Program-made: the position numbers and the translations under genes
Notes under the pieces: model-generated
What the model was told of the DNA's origin: nothing
The model's database searches: none
What the model saw: only the letters and a program-made list of their open reading frames with translations
Origin: Omphiscola glabra
Taxonomy: Eukaryota > Mollusca > Gastropoda > Lymnaeidae
Assembly (NCBI GenBank): GCA_964017045.1
Contig: OZ024794.1
Span: forward strand, 22,487,359 to 22,551,358
Direction: 5' to 3'
Length of the DNA: 64,000 nucleotides
In this document: one piece after another, positions 1 to 15,100 of the stretch
Numbering within the stretch: position 1 is the first letter of the stretch
Layout of the letters: every line of letters begins with the position of its first letter

Positions 1-152
1 GCGCTTCTTGCATCATGACTTTCTAAAATAAATATGAAAAGTTTAAATTTGAAAAATTACCAGAAGGTAATTTCAGTGAAGTTCTGCACAAAGAAGCAGT
101 ACTTATGGTTAATTTTTATTGGTAAATACATTTTATTCCAATAGTTTCTTAC

Positions 153-3100
153 TTTCCATGTAGTTTACTTTCTTCCATCAATTGCCTGAAGGATTCCTTC
201 TTCTCCTTGATTCTGCGATGCTTTTCACGGCGTTCTTCTTCTGCTCTCTCCTTTACATATTGCTCAAATACCTGCTTGCGCTCACGGGAGGTTAGCAAAA
301 GGTACCGCTGGTCAAACACAATTTTATGCAATTCTTTTTCCCAAGTGGAGAAAGCAGAAACCTGTTTTGATATTCACAAATTTAATTACCAAATGAGACC
401 CTCAAAATATTTAAGATGCCTAATAAATTCGGTGTTCTTTTACTTTAAAATTAAATGTATTTAATTTACAGAATTGGTATAGTATTTTGAAATGCAAAAA
501 AATATATACATTAAGGTGGTCCACGGGGGAAAATATCGATATTTATATAATTTTTATCAAAAATGAGATTTTGGTGAATTTTACTAGATAAACATCTTAG
601 GAACATTTTGGTTTTTACTATTTTCATAAAAAAATAATTTAAAGTTGTTAAAAATGTATTTAAAAGTAGGATGGTAAGAGCAAATTTTGACCTCGGGGGC
701 AAAATTCAGGCTCTGTAAACCCCTGACGCGCCCCTTCGCTTTTATAATATAATTACAACGCAATGTAGACATATTTGGTATCGATCGAAAGCTTAGCCTA
801 TCTACTCGGTAATGGTATCGCCCACTAAAAGATCCAGAAATAAGCCTGGCGGATTCTCTTTGTTCTGCAAACCCTACACATTTTGAATCATTTTTCGTGC
901 AAACAAATTTTCTCATTGGTCGAGATTTTAATTTTTCAGATAACACCAATTATCATTCGTCGGCTAAATTTAGATTTGACGTAGTTGAACAAATCTATCC
1001 CACAATGCATTTCCCGACTCCCATTTTTTTCACTTCGGATCATTCCGTGCAGTTAGCGTTACCGGTTTCCATCGATCGACCTTACTTTTGCTATCGTCAA
1101 ATAAATTCAAATTTGAACTTATTTTCTTGCTTTGAAAAGGTAAGTTGAACTTATTATTGTATAATGTAATGTATAATAAATATGTTTAGCTAGTTTTAGG
1201 TGTTTCAGCGAATTTTGAGCTAGGTTTAGTCAGATAGTAGTACAGTAGGCTTACTACATATAATAATAATTACTAACGGTTACGCCAGTAACGGAGTAAT
1301 GCACATGTGTACGCTTTTGATTAGAAATAAAGGTTCTTTATGCCTAATTATACGAAATTGAGATAGATAATTGTATTTTAATATAACTACTAGTTCAATA
1401 TTATCGTTCATTACCTTTGTGTCCATACACGTGAGTGACAAATTAGGTTTTTATGTTTTAAAATTTTATTGATTTATTGCGTTGTCAATGACAACATTTC
1501 AGTCATTTATTTAGTGTTATACCGGTAATAATATAAATCAAAATGAATTTCAACGAATGGATGGAATAAGCCAAGGTTTCTCTTTTATTTTTTTATTTTA
1601 AATAATAGAAATTGACGAATATACCATTTTTTAGTGTTTTGTTCCACAACATTTACCAGTATTACCAATGCCTAAGCCTATGCTATTTTTTATAATGCTA
1701 GTAATACTACTAATAAATAATATTTTTTTTTGTTCTAAATAGAAAATAATGGCACCCATGCTTCTTACCATTGGTATTATCTACATAATAACACCTCCTA
1801 CTATAAGATCAGTCCAATAGAACTTTTAAAATTATTTTTTGTTTATTACAATATTTTTATTTGGGACGCGGGTTGACATTTTGAAAACACGGCTTTGTTA
1901 ATTTTAAATCTTTTTATATCTATGTTTTTATATTGTTTTTTCATTCGTGAATGGTTCATGTCCATGGTATATGCATCCTGTATTGTTCAAGTAGTCTTTA
2001 ATTTAAAAAAAAATTATTTATTTTTTGTTTTTCTCAACTTTGCGTTTTTCAGATTTTTCAGGAATGCGAAATGTATCAGGAAGAAAAGTATTACAGATAC
2101 AGGCTTCAAACTTTCCATGCTTCTTACCATTGATATTATCTACACAATAACACCTCCTTCCATAAGATCTGTCCAAGAGAAATTTTTATATAATTTTTTT
2201 ATTATTATTATTTTTTTTTTTGGGTCGGGGGTTGATATTTTGAAAACACGACTATTAATTTTCTATCTTTTATATCTGTGTTTTTATATTGTTTTTTCAT
2301 TTATGAATGGTACATGTACATGATATATGCACCCTGTATTGTTCAAGTAGTCTTAAATTAAAAGAACAAACATTTTTAAACTTCTTCGATTTTCTCAACT
2401 TCATGTTTTTCAGATTTTTTAGGTATGCCAAATGTATCAGGAGGCAAAGTTTTATAGCTAAAGGCTTCAAACTTTCCATGCCTCTTACCATTGATATTAT
2501 CTACATAGTGACACCTTCTCTTTTAGATCTGTCCAGCAGAACTTTTAAATAATTTTTTTACATATGCTACCCCCTGTATTTTGCCAAAAATGTATGTGAC
2601 CCCACATATATGTCATTTGTAGATGCTCCAATATTTTAATGCGGTAAGCTGGGTGTCATTTTTTTAACAACTGTATTATTAATGAGTGTGCAAAGTTTCA
2701 TTATGATATTGAGAAACCTTTTGGTGTTGATACATTTTGCGTAACGGTCAATATTGGTATACAATTTTATATTTTTTGCAATACAAGTCAAAAATTTTTT
2801 TTTTTAAATAAACTACAAAGTTTTTTTGTCTTTCTATTGGTGTATAGTTAGTATGTACTAAAAAAAAAAATTTTAATTCAAGAGACATAGAAAAATTTTT
2901 TTTGACCCATGGACCACCTTAAGAAACGGGTGATACATTTATTCTGTAAACTAACCTCCTTCTCTGCTAACATGTCTCTAAACTGTTTCATGCGAATTTC
3001 TAAAGGAACTATCGCCCTTTGTCGAGCAGCTTGTACTTCTGCTTCAATGGCAGCTTCTTTGCCAACATCAATTTGCTTAGGACCACCTTCTTTTTTTTCT

Positions 3101-6100
3101 TCCTTAGGCTCAGGTTCGGTTCTGGAAAGTTGAAGAATTAAATTTAAAGCAACTGATGAATTTAAGGGGTTCAGTCTTCTTTCTACCAAAAAAATTATTA
3201 ATCCATAGAATTTATATTGTATTTTTTTTTTATATATACAAATATAGAAACAACTTAAATAATATCAAAGTTTCTGATTCTGGGCCTTCTCTTTTAAACG
3301 TTTAACTAAGATGAAATAATTTTTCATGACAACAGAAGAGATTTCTTCAAAAGGGTGAAGAAATTTAGCTCTTTTTTTATTTACAAAGACTCTTGCTTTA
3401 CTTACTTTTTCTTTTTTGATGGTGGCTCCTCTTCCTCTTCTTTCTCTTCTTTCTTTTTCTCTAAGGAACAAAGATTAACTCTTTAGCCCGGTATTGTAGG
3501 TTTCTAAACAACTTAAAAGAAAATTGAAATCTCAATTTCCTCTTATTATGAAATTCAATTAGCATAGATTCAATTGCAGCTGAAATTAATCTGAAACTGA
3601 AAACCTAATAAAATTATATTATGAGCATTAAAAAGTTATAAACAGTAAAATTTAAAAAGCAACTCACCAACTTTAGCATCAGGCTTTGAAGATAACAATT
3701 TATCAACATCAGGCCTATTTTGAAGATCTTCTGGCTTTTCCCAGACTGAAAGTCTCTGACTTGGATTATAGAAGAAACACCGACCATCACCAGTCCATAC
3801 AACACACCTGAAAAATGTAATTCAAACTGAATCATAAAGTAAAATTTATTAATTTCCTAAAAAAATGATTATAACATCATTAATGTGTTGTTAAGGACAG
3901 ATAAAATTTGCCTATGGATAATTTTACCATGGCGTTCCGGGAACTGGGGTACTTGAAACAGGTCTTGATTTTTCAGCTGCCTTCTGTTCTTCGGTCATTT
4001 CCTCTTGTTTATCTCTTTTCTCCTGGAATGTATTTAAAAAAATAAAATGGGGAAATTATAAATTATTAACCACTTAATCCTAAAGTCAATATTAACACAG
4101 AAGCCATTTATCACTTTCATTAAATATACCTCCTCTTCATCTTTGTCAGATTCTTCTGAACTGTCTCCTGTATCAGCTTTTGTGTTTTCAGAAACTCTTG
4201 GTTGTCCTTGAGGCTGCACTTGTTGATTACCTACATTTTGAAGCTGCTCAATCTTAGCTGTAAAAAAAATTATATTAAAATTTAAATTATTAAGTACAGA
4301 AAGTATATAATGATTAATAAGAGATAAAGTTTACAGTTTATTTAATTATAATTTAAATGGTCCCGTTTTCTCTACTTTGTGATTATGTAATTATTTCTCC
4401 TATCTTTCAAAGCACTATGTAAGAGAAATCTATCAATAAAAATCAATAGTGAAGGAAATTAACATTGAGAAAAGATTGAAGAATTATAATTAAAAATTTA
4501 CTATTTTTAAAATCTATATACTATTTTATAGCTTATTTTATCATAACTAAACAATAATTGTAAAATAAGATTAATTTCAGGATTAGCTTGATTTTTTTTT
4601 TTTAAATGTGTTATCAATACCTTCCCAATCTTTCAAAACTTGTGGCTTATCCCAAACAGATTCTTGAGTGCGGGAATTATGGTAATAACTTTTTCCATCA
4701 GTGTTTTTGTGTTCAGTCCATTCAGCAACCTCCTGAGGCTTTGGAGGAAGCTAGAGATATATTTAGATATATCTATTAAATTTTGTTGTAACATTTTTTA
4801 AATAAACTTTATATTCATTTATTCAGAATCACTCATAAATATGTAACTTCTTAAGATGCATTTTACCATTTTTAGTTCTGTAATCAAAAATATGCATTTT
4901 AAGTAGGGTCATGGCAGCCAAATCAACAAAAAATTTGGATTAAAGATATAAACTTGGACCTAGATAGATTACAGCAAAATTTAGCATGAGCCTTAGCAGT
5001 GAAATATGTTTTAGAGGCAAGAAAATACAAAATTGCATACTTGTGCTGATGGAAGTTTTTGCAAAGTTGCATCCTTCATCTGCAGAGAAACATCAGGATT
5101 TGCAACACCACCAGGTCCAGGCATTTGGTGTTGCATAAATGGGTTAGTGAATCCTGGTGGCAACAAGGCTGGGTTAAAAGCTTGAGTAGCACCTGCTTAA
5201 TTTTATAAGAAATAGCAATACAATTTAATGGCTGTACTGTATAACTTTTAGTGTACATGCTCAGTCTGTATTGTACTTATATGTGAAAGCTTGAGTGATG
5301 ATTAACAAAGTCAGCTCTAATAGTGCCCCTCATTAAAATGTGTTTACTGGAATGTAATTTCATTGACCTTTGATACTTACCAAAATTAATTTTTTTTTAT
5401 ATTAGTACAGTAGAACCCTGTTATGTTGACGGCCTCAGGGTTTGCCAAAAAGCGTCGAGATAACCGAGGATCGAGATAAATGAAAACCAATATGGCGGCA
5501 AAATATTAACATGTGCTTGAAATTTCTTTATGTACATAATGTGCGTTAATAAATGAGAATGTACATGCACATGTTTTTGGAGTTGTTTTTTTTACACAAC
5601 AGCGTTGCCATTATTTGTTTGATGAAGCGATCGGCATTCTATAAAAATGTACATACATGTTTGCTAACAACAAAACGTGCGGGGTGTAGTTCGTTTTTAC
5701 AAAAAAGCTAACCGCTAACCAGTGTCAAAATTAAATTCGCGAGTCATTTCACTCTAACACAGCTCTGAAAAGTATCGTACACGCGGTTACTATGGTTTCT
5801 TTACAAAGTCAGTTATCGTATGCCCGTATACTATTGCTTTGTGTTTTCATAAAGAGATCGCTGTAGTGGTAATATTTAACATGACATAGTCACAACACAC
5901 TGTAGTCTGCCAACACGTCTTTCCATGCTGTGACGTCATTATTTCGCTCGGCGGAACCAACCTTCCCCCACCCGCAGATAGCTAGTTCACTGTGACACAA
6001 AAAGCAACAATATGACCATCACGATCAATACGATACGTTGCGGTGATATTTTTATAACCTTTGACACACCTACCAATGCCCCTACCCATGAGTCTCGTAT

Positions 6101-9100
6101 GCCACAAATTTCCTTGACAACCATGTGCAACAATGCACTGCTAAGATGAGGTTGTCGATACAAACGCAAAAATACGGTAGTGAGATGGTGAAGTGGCATC
6201 AATAACTAACATTTTCAAAAGCTGGCGATTGGTCATGAGGATCGAGATAACCAATGTTAAGTGGCAAATTTGGCACTCTTTTGTGCTCGTGATATTAGGG
6301 TTCGGCGACATAAAAGAATCGACATAACCGATGAGAAAATGCTAAGACAAAGAGAGAATTTTGCGGTTCCACTTCAAAAACGTTGACTTAATAGGGTTGG
6401 CGAATTAACCGAGGTCGAGATAAGCGGGTTCTTCGACTGTATGGACATTTCTCAATGGCAACAATCAATGGTGACACTCATGTGTATTAGCTGTAATATT
6501 TTAAGTCTACAGTTTCACAACAAATAGAAACTAAAATATCTTTGAATTTTGTGAATACAGAATAAAAATACTTTACGATAAATAAGATTGTTTTATTCTT
6601 AATTGTAATATAACTTAGATCATACAATTTACAATTAGCACACGATTCAGGATATTAGGCAAGACAATTTTTGGCAGACCCTATCTACCATTCACATTAT
6701 GATGGTGATTATCTTTTGTCATTTAATTTGTAACATTTTTTAAAAGTTGCCCTAATCCATATTATCAACATACCTGTATGTGCCATTACTGTTTGGTCAG
6801 TATTAGTGCTTTGCAGTTGCTGAGAAGCTGCCTGGGCTAAAATTATAAAAGGATTTCAACCATTATATTTTTAAAAAACATTTTTAACAAATCTAGTATA
6901 TTTTGTTATAGCCTGAGTGTGGACCTAATTTTGTTTCAACAAGCTAATGCATTCACCACTTCTCTCCCCTTTTTCATTTTGTTGTTTAATTTAATGTTTA
7001 GAACTGATCTATAACCTCCACTCCCTTGATTGGGAAAAAGTTGTTTACGTTCTAATTTTTTCTTAAAAATGCTATCGGGTGATGCAATTTCTAGAATTTC
7101 TTTTCTGGAGGGTTCCTATTCCCTCCATATAATTATAAATAAGTCAGCAGCTTTCCCAGACGAAGAGATTTTTTTTAGATTTCCTAACATTTATGAGATT
7201 TTCTTATAGGAGCCTTACAAGATTTTACTCTTTGTGTGTGTGTTACAAGATTTTACTCCTTGTGTGTGTGTTTATATTAATATTTGTATCTTTTGAGGAT
7301 TATACTTTTTCACTTGTGCTGTAAGTTAATAGTTATTTCTGTGAATTTGATTTTGTATTTTTATATAAATTTTAACAGTATAATTAAATTTAACATGGTT
7401 AAATGGTTTGTTATTGTTTTTCTTTGAATACTGATTTCCAGTCCTTTGTTACGCATTGTTCAACAAACGAGTCAAATCTTAAAACATATTAAATTTGCAG
7501 CAGTAGCTAAACTATTAACTCCGCCATAGCCGGTCCCAAGCCCGGGTGAGAAAGGAGGAGGGTTGGGCAAAGGGCTAGCAACCCTTCCCTGTAAAAAAAA
7601 AAAGCCCTGCTACAAAAACACAAACAAAGATTTCAAAAGGAAGCTCGGACCTTGAAAAGGATGGATCTCCTAATAGAGAATTAATGAAGCTGGGTAGCCA
7701 AAGCCAACTGGAAACCACACGGCGGACTACCATCCTCTCCACTAGGACCACCACCAGTCTAGGAACATGGAACGTAAGGACAATGTTCGAAACTGGAAAA
7801 ACTGTCCAAGTTGCTGCTGAAATGCGGAGATACAAACTAGCCATCTTAGGAATAAGTGAGTCTCGATGGAAAGGCTCAGGTCAGATAAAGCTCAGCACAG
7901 GGGAACTGCTGCTATACTCAGGCCACGAAGATGAAAATGCGGCTCACAACCAAGGAGTGGCACTCATGCTTTCCAGAAATGCCCAGAACGCACTTATAGG
8001 GTGGGAAGCTCACGGCCCCTGTTTAATCACTGCAAGATTTAAGACCAAAAAACTAAAAGTCAATATGGACATCTTACAGGTCATGCTCCTACCAACGATA
8101 GTAAAGAAGAGGACAAAGAGGACTTCTACAACAGACTGCGAACCCTTGTCCAAAAGTGTCCTAAGAGCAATGTGGTTATACTCATGGTTGACCTAAATGC
8201 CAAAATAGGCAGCAACAATAAAGGCTATGAAGAATGCATGGGAACACACGGCATGGGAGAGATGAATGAAAATGGTGAAAGACTAGCAGATCTATGTGCT
8301 ACAGATGGACTGGTCATTGGAGAAAGCCTCTTCATGCATAGAAATATCCATAAGGCGACATGGATATCACCAGATATGTCAACGGCTAACCAAATTGACC
8401 ATTTATGTATCTGCAATAAGTTTAGACGATCTCTCCAAGATGTTAGGGTAAAAAGGGGGGGCAGATGTGGCCTCAGACCATCAACTACTGATTGCCAAAT
8501 TAAGGCTTCAACTGAAAAAGAACTGGACAAGCCAGGGAAGCAAGCGCCAACGTTTTAACACCAATCTCACACCCTCAGAAAGTCCACATCAAGTATCACG
8601 AGACAAACCCTCGCTTGGAACCCCCAGGGAAAGAGAAAAAGAGGTCGACCCAAAAATGACCTGGAGAAGGGAGCTGAAGGCAGACACCAAAAAGAGTGGG
8701 CACAACTGGGGACAGCTGGAGAGACTTGCCCAAGATCGGGATGCCTGGAGAGCCTTTGTTTGTGGCCTATGCCCCAGACGGGATGACAGGCGATGATGAT
8801 GACCTAAACTATTAAATGGATTCCAATATCATTTGAGCTCGTTTCTTGAAGCTGATTGATATGCATATAAATTGAACTTTTTCATTTATACAGCCACAAT
8901 AGATATCTTTTTCCTTACAACAAACATTGAAATTGTTAAAATTTAATTTCACTTGAAATGAAATAACTTTCTTTTCAAATACCTTGAGCAACTGCAGCCT
9001 GAGCAGCAGTTGATGTTCCCCCTGCTACAACAGGAAGAACGCCACCTTGCGCCTGAGCTTGGCTAGTTTGATAAGCTTCCCATTCAACCTGAGTAACTAT

Positions 9101-12100
9101 TCTAGCATTCTCTGGTTTTGTCCACGCTGCCTCTCTTGTTCTGGCACTATAATAGTAGACCTGCAATAAAAATATACAAGACAGAAGTGTTAACAGATTT
9201 CATTGATTTTTTTAAGTCTAAAAAAATATTCATTTCTATACCCTGGGGGTGGGGGGGATGTGAAAGGAAATATCTTAAATTAATATTTAAATTCTTTTAC
9301 CTCTTGTAACCTTAGTAGTAAATAACAAAATTCTGTCTCTAACATACAGCACTTCCGTTTCTCAGCATTGAGAGCTTCTAAGCTTCTAACACATATGTTT
9401 TTACATTTTTTACTTCTAATAAACTGTTGTTTCTGAATTACATAGCCAAAATGTCCTTTTAATTGTCCTGTCTTTTTATTTGAAGCCTAAACATATCTTA
9501 CTCCACTATTTCCTTCACACGGCTTGAACACAACCCCTCATCACACGGCTTGAACACAACCCCTCATACATTATCCCCCAAAAATTCAATTTTCCACATC
9601 TGGTACAGACCTTTCCTTCTGGAGATTTTGTTTCGATCCATATATCTTGTGTTGTTGGGTCTAAAGGTGATTGCATAGGTGGAGGCATGTTGATGCCTCC
9701 CATCATGCCAGGGGGCATTCCATTGGAAAATCCAGGTGGTGGCATGGAAAAGTTTGGTGGGGGGAAATTTGGAGGTGGCATTAAAGGTCTCTGAGGATTA
9801 CATCACAAAATAATCTATGAACATATTGACATGGCTTATTTTAAATTTAATGATAAGTGCTATCAATGAAATAAACCATCTTGAATTTTTAATAAGATAA
9901 TATTGAATTCTTGTTAGGTTTCTAAAATCAAATCTTTTTAATAGTAATATTTAACCAGCTGTTATAATTTTAGTAAAAATTTTTTTAAAATTATTTCTGT
10001 ATATACTCATTTATAAGCCCGTTCATCCATAAGCCGACCCACTTAGTTTTGGCCAGGTAAACCTGTAAGGTGTGTCACTCGCTCATAAGCCGACCCAATA
10101 AAATAATATGCCAGTAGAAACAATTTTTTTTAAAAATGGATGATAATGAATGGTTATTCAAACATTTAATAAAAAATAATACATGTACAGTATTTAGAAA
10201 AGAAGATTTTAAAATAACTTTTTTTTAAAGTAATTTTAAACCAAACATGAAAACATGAAATATACTTTAATGTATATTAAGAAAATTAGCCTTCAATTTT
10301 ACAACTTACTTTAGTGGTGTTCATACTCTGAAATATTAGCAGTGCATTTATTTATAATACTTTCCTGTACAAAGAAAGCATTCACTTCCTCTTGTGGAAT
10401 ATTAATTGTAAAAATCTATTCCAAGAGCAATATGTTTTAAGCGTAAAAATTTAATTGAGACGTGTGTTTCATAGAGAAACAAGCTAACCGTTTTCAATAA
10501 ACCAAAAATATTATTGCAGCTTATATTCTAAATCTTGAAGTGTTGCTAAGATATACCAGACATCTGTACGTCTTATATTATGCTGGTTAAAAGATAGGTT
10601 ATTTAGGTTTTTACTATCTTGAATCATTCCTTGATTTAGTCATTGTTCATGACCAAAATAACAAAGCCTTTTAAAAAATTGCTCACCATTCCTTGAGGAC
10701 CCATTCCTGGTGGACCCATTCCAGGTGGACCCATTCCAGGTCCATTAGGACCCATTCCTCCCATATTGGGCCCCATTCCAGGTCCATTTGGTCCCATTCC
10801 AGGTGGTCCTCCCATCATTGGCCCATTCATACCAGGTCCTCGCATTCCTTGATTAGGTCCCATTCCAGGTGGGCCAAAATTAGGATCAAATGGTGGTCTC
10901 CCAAAAGGTGGTCCACGTGGAGGCCCTCTCATTCCATGTGGGCCTCTCATACCCATAGGTGGACCTCTCATTCCCATTGGTCCCCTAGGTCCACCAAACC
11001 TATTCATTGGAGGTCGTCCAAAATGTGGCATTCTGAAAAGAAAGTCATAACATTTTTTAAATTCAAACCTTTAACATGAAAATATTCATCAGACCATGAG
11101 CCCAGCAGGAGAAACAAAATAAGTTAAATCTCACACTAGTGGAGTGCCACACTTGAAAAATATCCAAGATCGTAAAGTTCATTGTTTCCATTCTGATCTG
11201 TCAGCCTATCTAAAACACAACATCTGACGATCAACTTGCTTTTTATGGCATTTCTTTCATATATATGGTAGGATTGGGGTTTCTCTCTTTTTCATTAATT
11301 TTTAAAAAATTACTTCCTTCTTCCCATGTGTTACTTGGACCCTACAACAACTGTGGGAATCAGTCAACCACAGTTGGGGTGTTGATCTTAGCAACACACA
11401 ACTCCAAGATGAGGAGTGAGAACGTTTTTTTAAACAGAAAAAATTATTTGATCAAGATTTTTTTGTTTTGACGATAAAAAAATAAAAATCAATCAATAGA
11501 TATTTTTTTTTTTAAATTTTGGCCATCTTAATGTTTGACTTTTAAACATGGGAAAATGGCCATAATACATAAAAAAAATTTAATTTGATAAAAAACAAAT
11601 CTCAGCATTCTTTCACCATCCGAAAAAATAAATGTAATGGATCCTTTCAATCAACCAATGCTCTGCGCAACCTAAAGTCATTGCATCGATTTTAATGCAC
11701 ATGCAAGTAACGCAGTGGTGGCCAACCCACTGCTTGTAGGCCGCATGCAGCCCATCTTGTTAAATATTGTGGCCCACAAATGAAATTATTTCTTCATTCA
11801 AATAGCTCCTATTATCATACTTGGCAAAAACGCACATTTAAAATAAATATAAATCACTTTTTGCGACAGCAATGCTCCATTTCAGTGAACTGATTTTTAA
11901 AAAAAAATAGATTGAAATTAGCAATCTCAAATAAAAGAAGAAATTTCACATTTGTACTTGTCCCTATAGACTCCAAACCAAAAAACATTATCCTCCCTAA
12001 AGGTACTTTTACCATCAAAAAGGGTTTCCCATTTGTTAGTCAAAATGTGATTATGTAATTTTGTGCCGTAGATGCTGCTCCTGTTATATAGGCCAAACTG

Positions 12101-15100
12101 GTAGAAGATTATCAGATAGGTTCACTGAATATCTTCGCGATATTGAACAGGGTAAACTTTCCCTGGTCTCATCACGTTTCAACGGAGATAAACATAAAGG
12201 GACATTAGATGTGTCCATCACGGCACTGATTTCCTATACCAACACAGAGAGAGTTAGAATGGAAAATGAATTAACTCAGCTTTTTGGCATATGGAATTAA
12301 TCAAATACTCTCCTACAACTGATTCTCAATTTCCCTGTATTTCTTTTCTTATATTTTATATATCTCCAAAATATTTTTGTCCGCTAAGATTTAAGAGCTT
12401 ACTTTTCCCATTAACAATACACATATTCTTTCACTTCCTGTAATCTTGGTTTTGAAAAATCCAACTTATGGCAATAACAATGGTGATTACTTAAGTTTTA
12501 ACTATTCGCTATTTCTTGTAGTATTTTCATTTGTCTTGTCTGTTGAGGAAAGCTCTTAGCCAAAACGTTCATATATTACTGTCCTGTCTTTTGATTTAAA
12601 CTTTCACAAACCTTGTTCAGCTATTTCCAGATGAAGTTCAAATATTTTCAGAATAAATTCAAACAGCACTGAGGTAGTGATAAGAGGAAAAGCATTAGGA
12701 GAAGTAGATAACTTTCCTATTCTAAGAAGTACAGTTAGTAAGGATAGGGAATCTGAAGTAGAGATCAAGGTAAGAATATCAAGAAAAGCTTTTGCTTTTA
12801 GTACTTAAGAATTGGAACTCAAGGCTAAGAAGGAGAGAGACCAAAATTAGAATTTATAACTCAAATGTTTCGTCAGTTCTGTTGTATGGTTAAGAAAGCT
12901 GGCGACAAAAAAAGTACAGATTGGTAAAGACTTATAAAATTTGTCAATGGTTGTGTGCATAGAACCCCTACAATCAAATGGTTATAAAGAAAATCCCAAA
13001 TACGGCAATTTTTTTTTTCAGGATTTTTTAACCCTCTTGGGACATAAGGGCCGATCTATCGGCCCAAGGTGGACTAGCGAGAAAGACAAAAAGTCAGAAC
13101 CATCGGCCCGATAAATCGAGCCTCATGATTGGCTTGCTTGGCACTGTACCAGTGAATCAAATTTATTCTTACGTATTCCTGCACATCCCGGCATTTTAAT
13201 GGCGATGTTCGTTGATGGTGAGCTAAATTTATTTGTGTGCAGGAATTTTGTGTGTATAATTATAACGTGAAATTTGAACATGTCTGACAGTGACTCTGAT
13301 AAAACTGTGCTTAGTGATTTTGATATTCTAGCAGTGAATCTGACACTGAAACTGATTTAAAAAAACAGGAAATTAATGAAGACTTTCAAATTGAGGGTAA
13401 TGCTAATGTTGTGAAGTCTTGGTTTAGTATTACTAGTATTAGGGGTCCTCAACCGGACAGAGATGACCCCTCTGAATTTTTAGACACCATAGGTCCTATA
13501 AATAAGGCATAAGCACCCCATTTGAGTACTTTATGCTATTTTTTACACTAAATATCACTCAAATGTTTATGAGAGAGACCAATAGATATGCAGACAACTT
13601 TCTCAGTAACATCCAGCTTAAGAGAAGGTCCATTGGTCATAAATTGGAGGTGGGGCTGTTACAGTGAGTGTCTGGAACAACTGAAAAATAGGGGGAAGGC
13701 TGGAAAAGGAGTAGAACCCTGTGCCAGAGGTGTCTGAAGGGCCTCCATGGGTCTCGTTTCCCAAAAACATAGGTGTTAGGACTTATTCAGGCTTCATCCA
13801 TCAAAAAATTCACACAATTGATATAAGTAAGTCATGTTTATTCTAGGTTTAAAAACAATTACATGCATAAATTATGCAAATTAGGGTAGCTCATTTGCAT
13901 AAATGTTGATATTTCAGTTTGATTCATAAAGATTTTATTAGTTCATTCAATTTCCTATAAGAATATATATATAGTTTTACATATATTAAGGAAAATTTTT
14001 ATTTTTTATACATTTTTTGCAATGCAAGTGCCTAGCTCGTAAAAAGTGCTCCGTCTTTTTGGCACTTACACCCCAAAAAGGCTCCGTCCTAAGAGGGTTA
14101 AACCAGTCTCAAATATATTATTTTTAAAAACCAGGTCTTGATGTTATGTAAAGGTTTCGTTGCATTTAGAATGTCTCCTAAAAATTTGGTAACATTATCT
14201 TTTGAATAAAAAAGTTGTGAGCAAAATAAGGCAGATATTTGGAAAGTTGGTCACAAGTTTTTGTCATTAAATAAAAAGATAAAAAAGGGGCTTTAAAAAA
14301 TTCACTAAAAACATAACCCAACATCTATAAAAGCTAGAAAGATAAAATTTATTTTTGTATAAAGCTTAATATGATGTAACTTTTTGGGCAATCAGACAAT
14401 ATTTAAAATTTATAAAAAAGTAATGTAAACTTTTAAATCTAAATAAAATTTACTTTTTCTGGTTTTATACACATTAATTCATATCAAACAAACTTCCATT
14501 CTAACCTATTTCTGGTAACCATGGAAAAGTTATCATTTCATTCACATTCTTCAGGTCCACTATTCTATTGTCTAAACCTAGGCCTTAAAAAATTAAATTT
14601 TGGTGAATTTACAACCGCCCCCCCCCCCTTTTTACAGTGTTTATGCGCTACTTTTTTTTTTACACTGCCCCCCATCTTTGTTGCAATGACAGCAGAAAAT
14701 GATGATGGCCATGTAAAAAAAGTAGTGCAAATTCGGGGGGGGGGGGGGGGGGGGGGGAGAGAAATGACACAAATGTAAATAAGGAAACTGATCAGACGGA
14801 CACACGTGAAAAATAGCTTCGTTTTGAAATCTTATAATATAATTAACCGTATTATGACATATTAATTCAAAAAGCCGTCAATTAAAAACATTCAATTTGT
14901 GTATTAATATAAAAAATGAGAATAAGTAACTCTAGTTGCTAGTAACAATCTGCGACTTAACAAAGGGGAGGTCACTCATCAGAAACTCGAGAGCAAAACA
15001 GCTGGAACATCAAACGTAAATTAATTTAAAAAATTGCCTAATGTTGGTTCGGCGTGCCACTTTAAGTTTCTGTGCAGGATTCACTCCCATGGTTTTGCTA

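Noticed and set aside
1895..2552. Phe-rich plus-strand frames resembling membrane proteins
   Set aside because: They lie in the 360-bp tandem repeat, are T-rich low complexity, and are not conserved between repeat units.
10693..11079. Plus-strand 128-codon His/Ser/Trp-rich frame
   Set aside because: It is the complement of the GMGP-repeat exon of TCERG1; repeat composition keeps the opposite strand open.
11716..11790. Possible hAT element start (CAGTGGTGGCCAACCC)
   Set aside because: The left end looks hAT-like, but I found neither a matching right end nor an 8-bp duplication.
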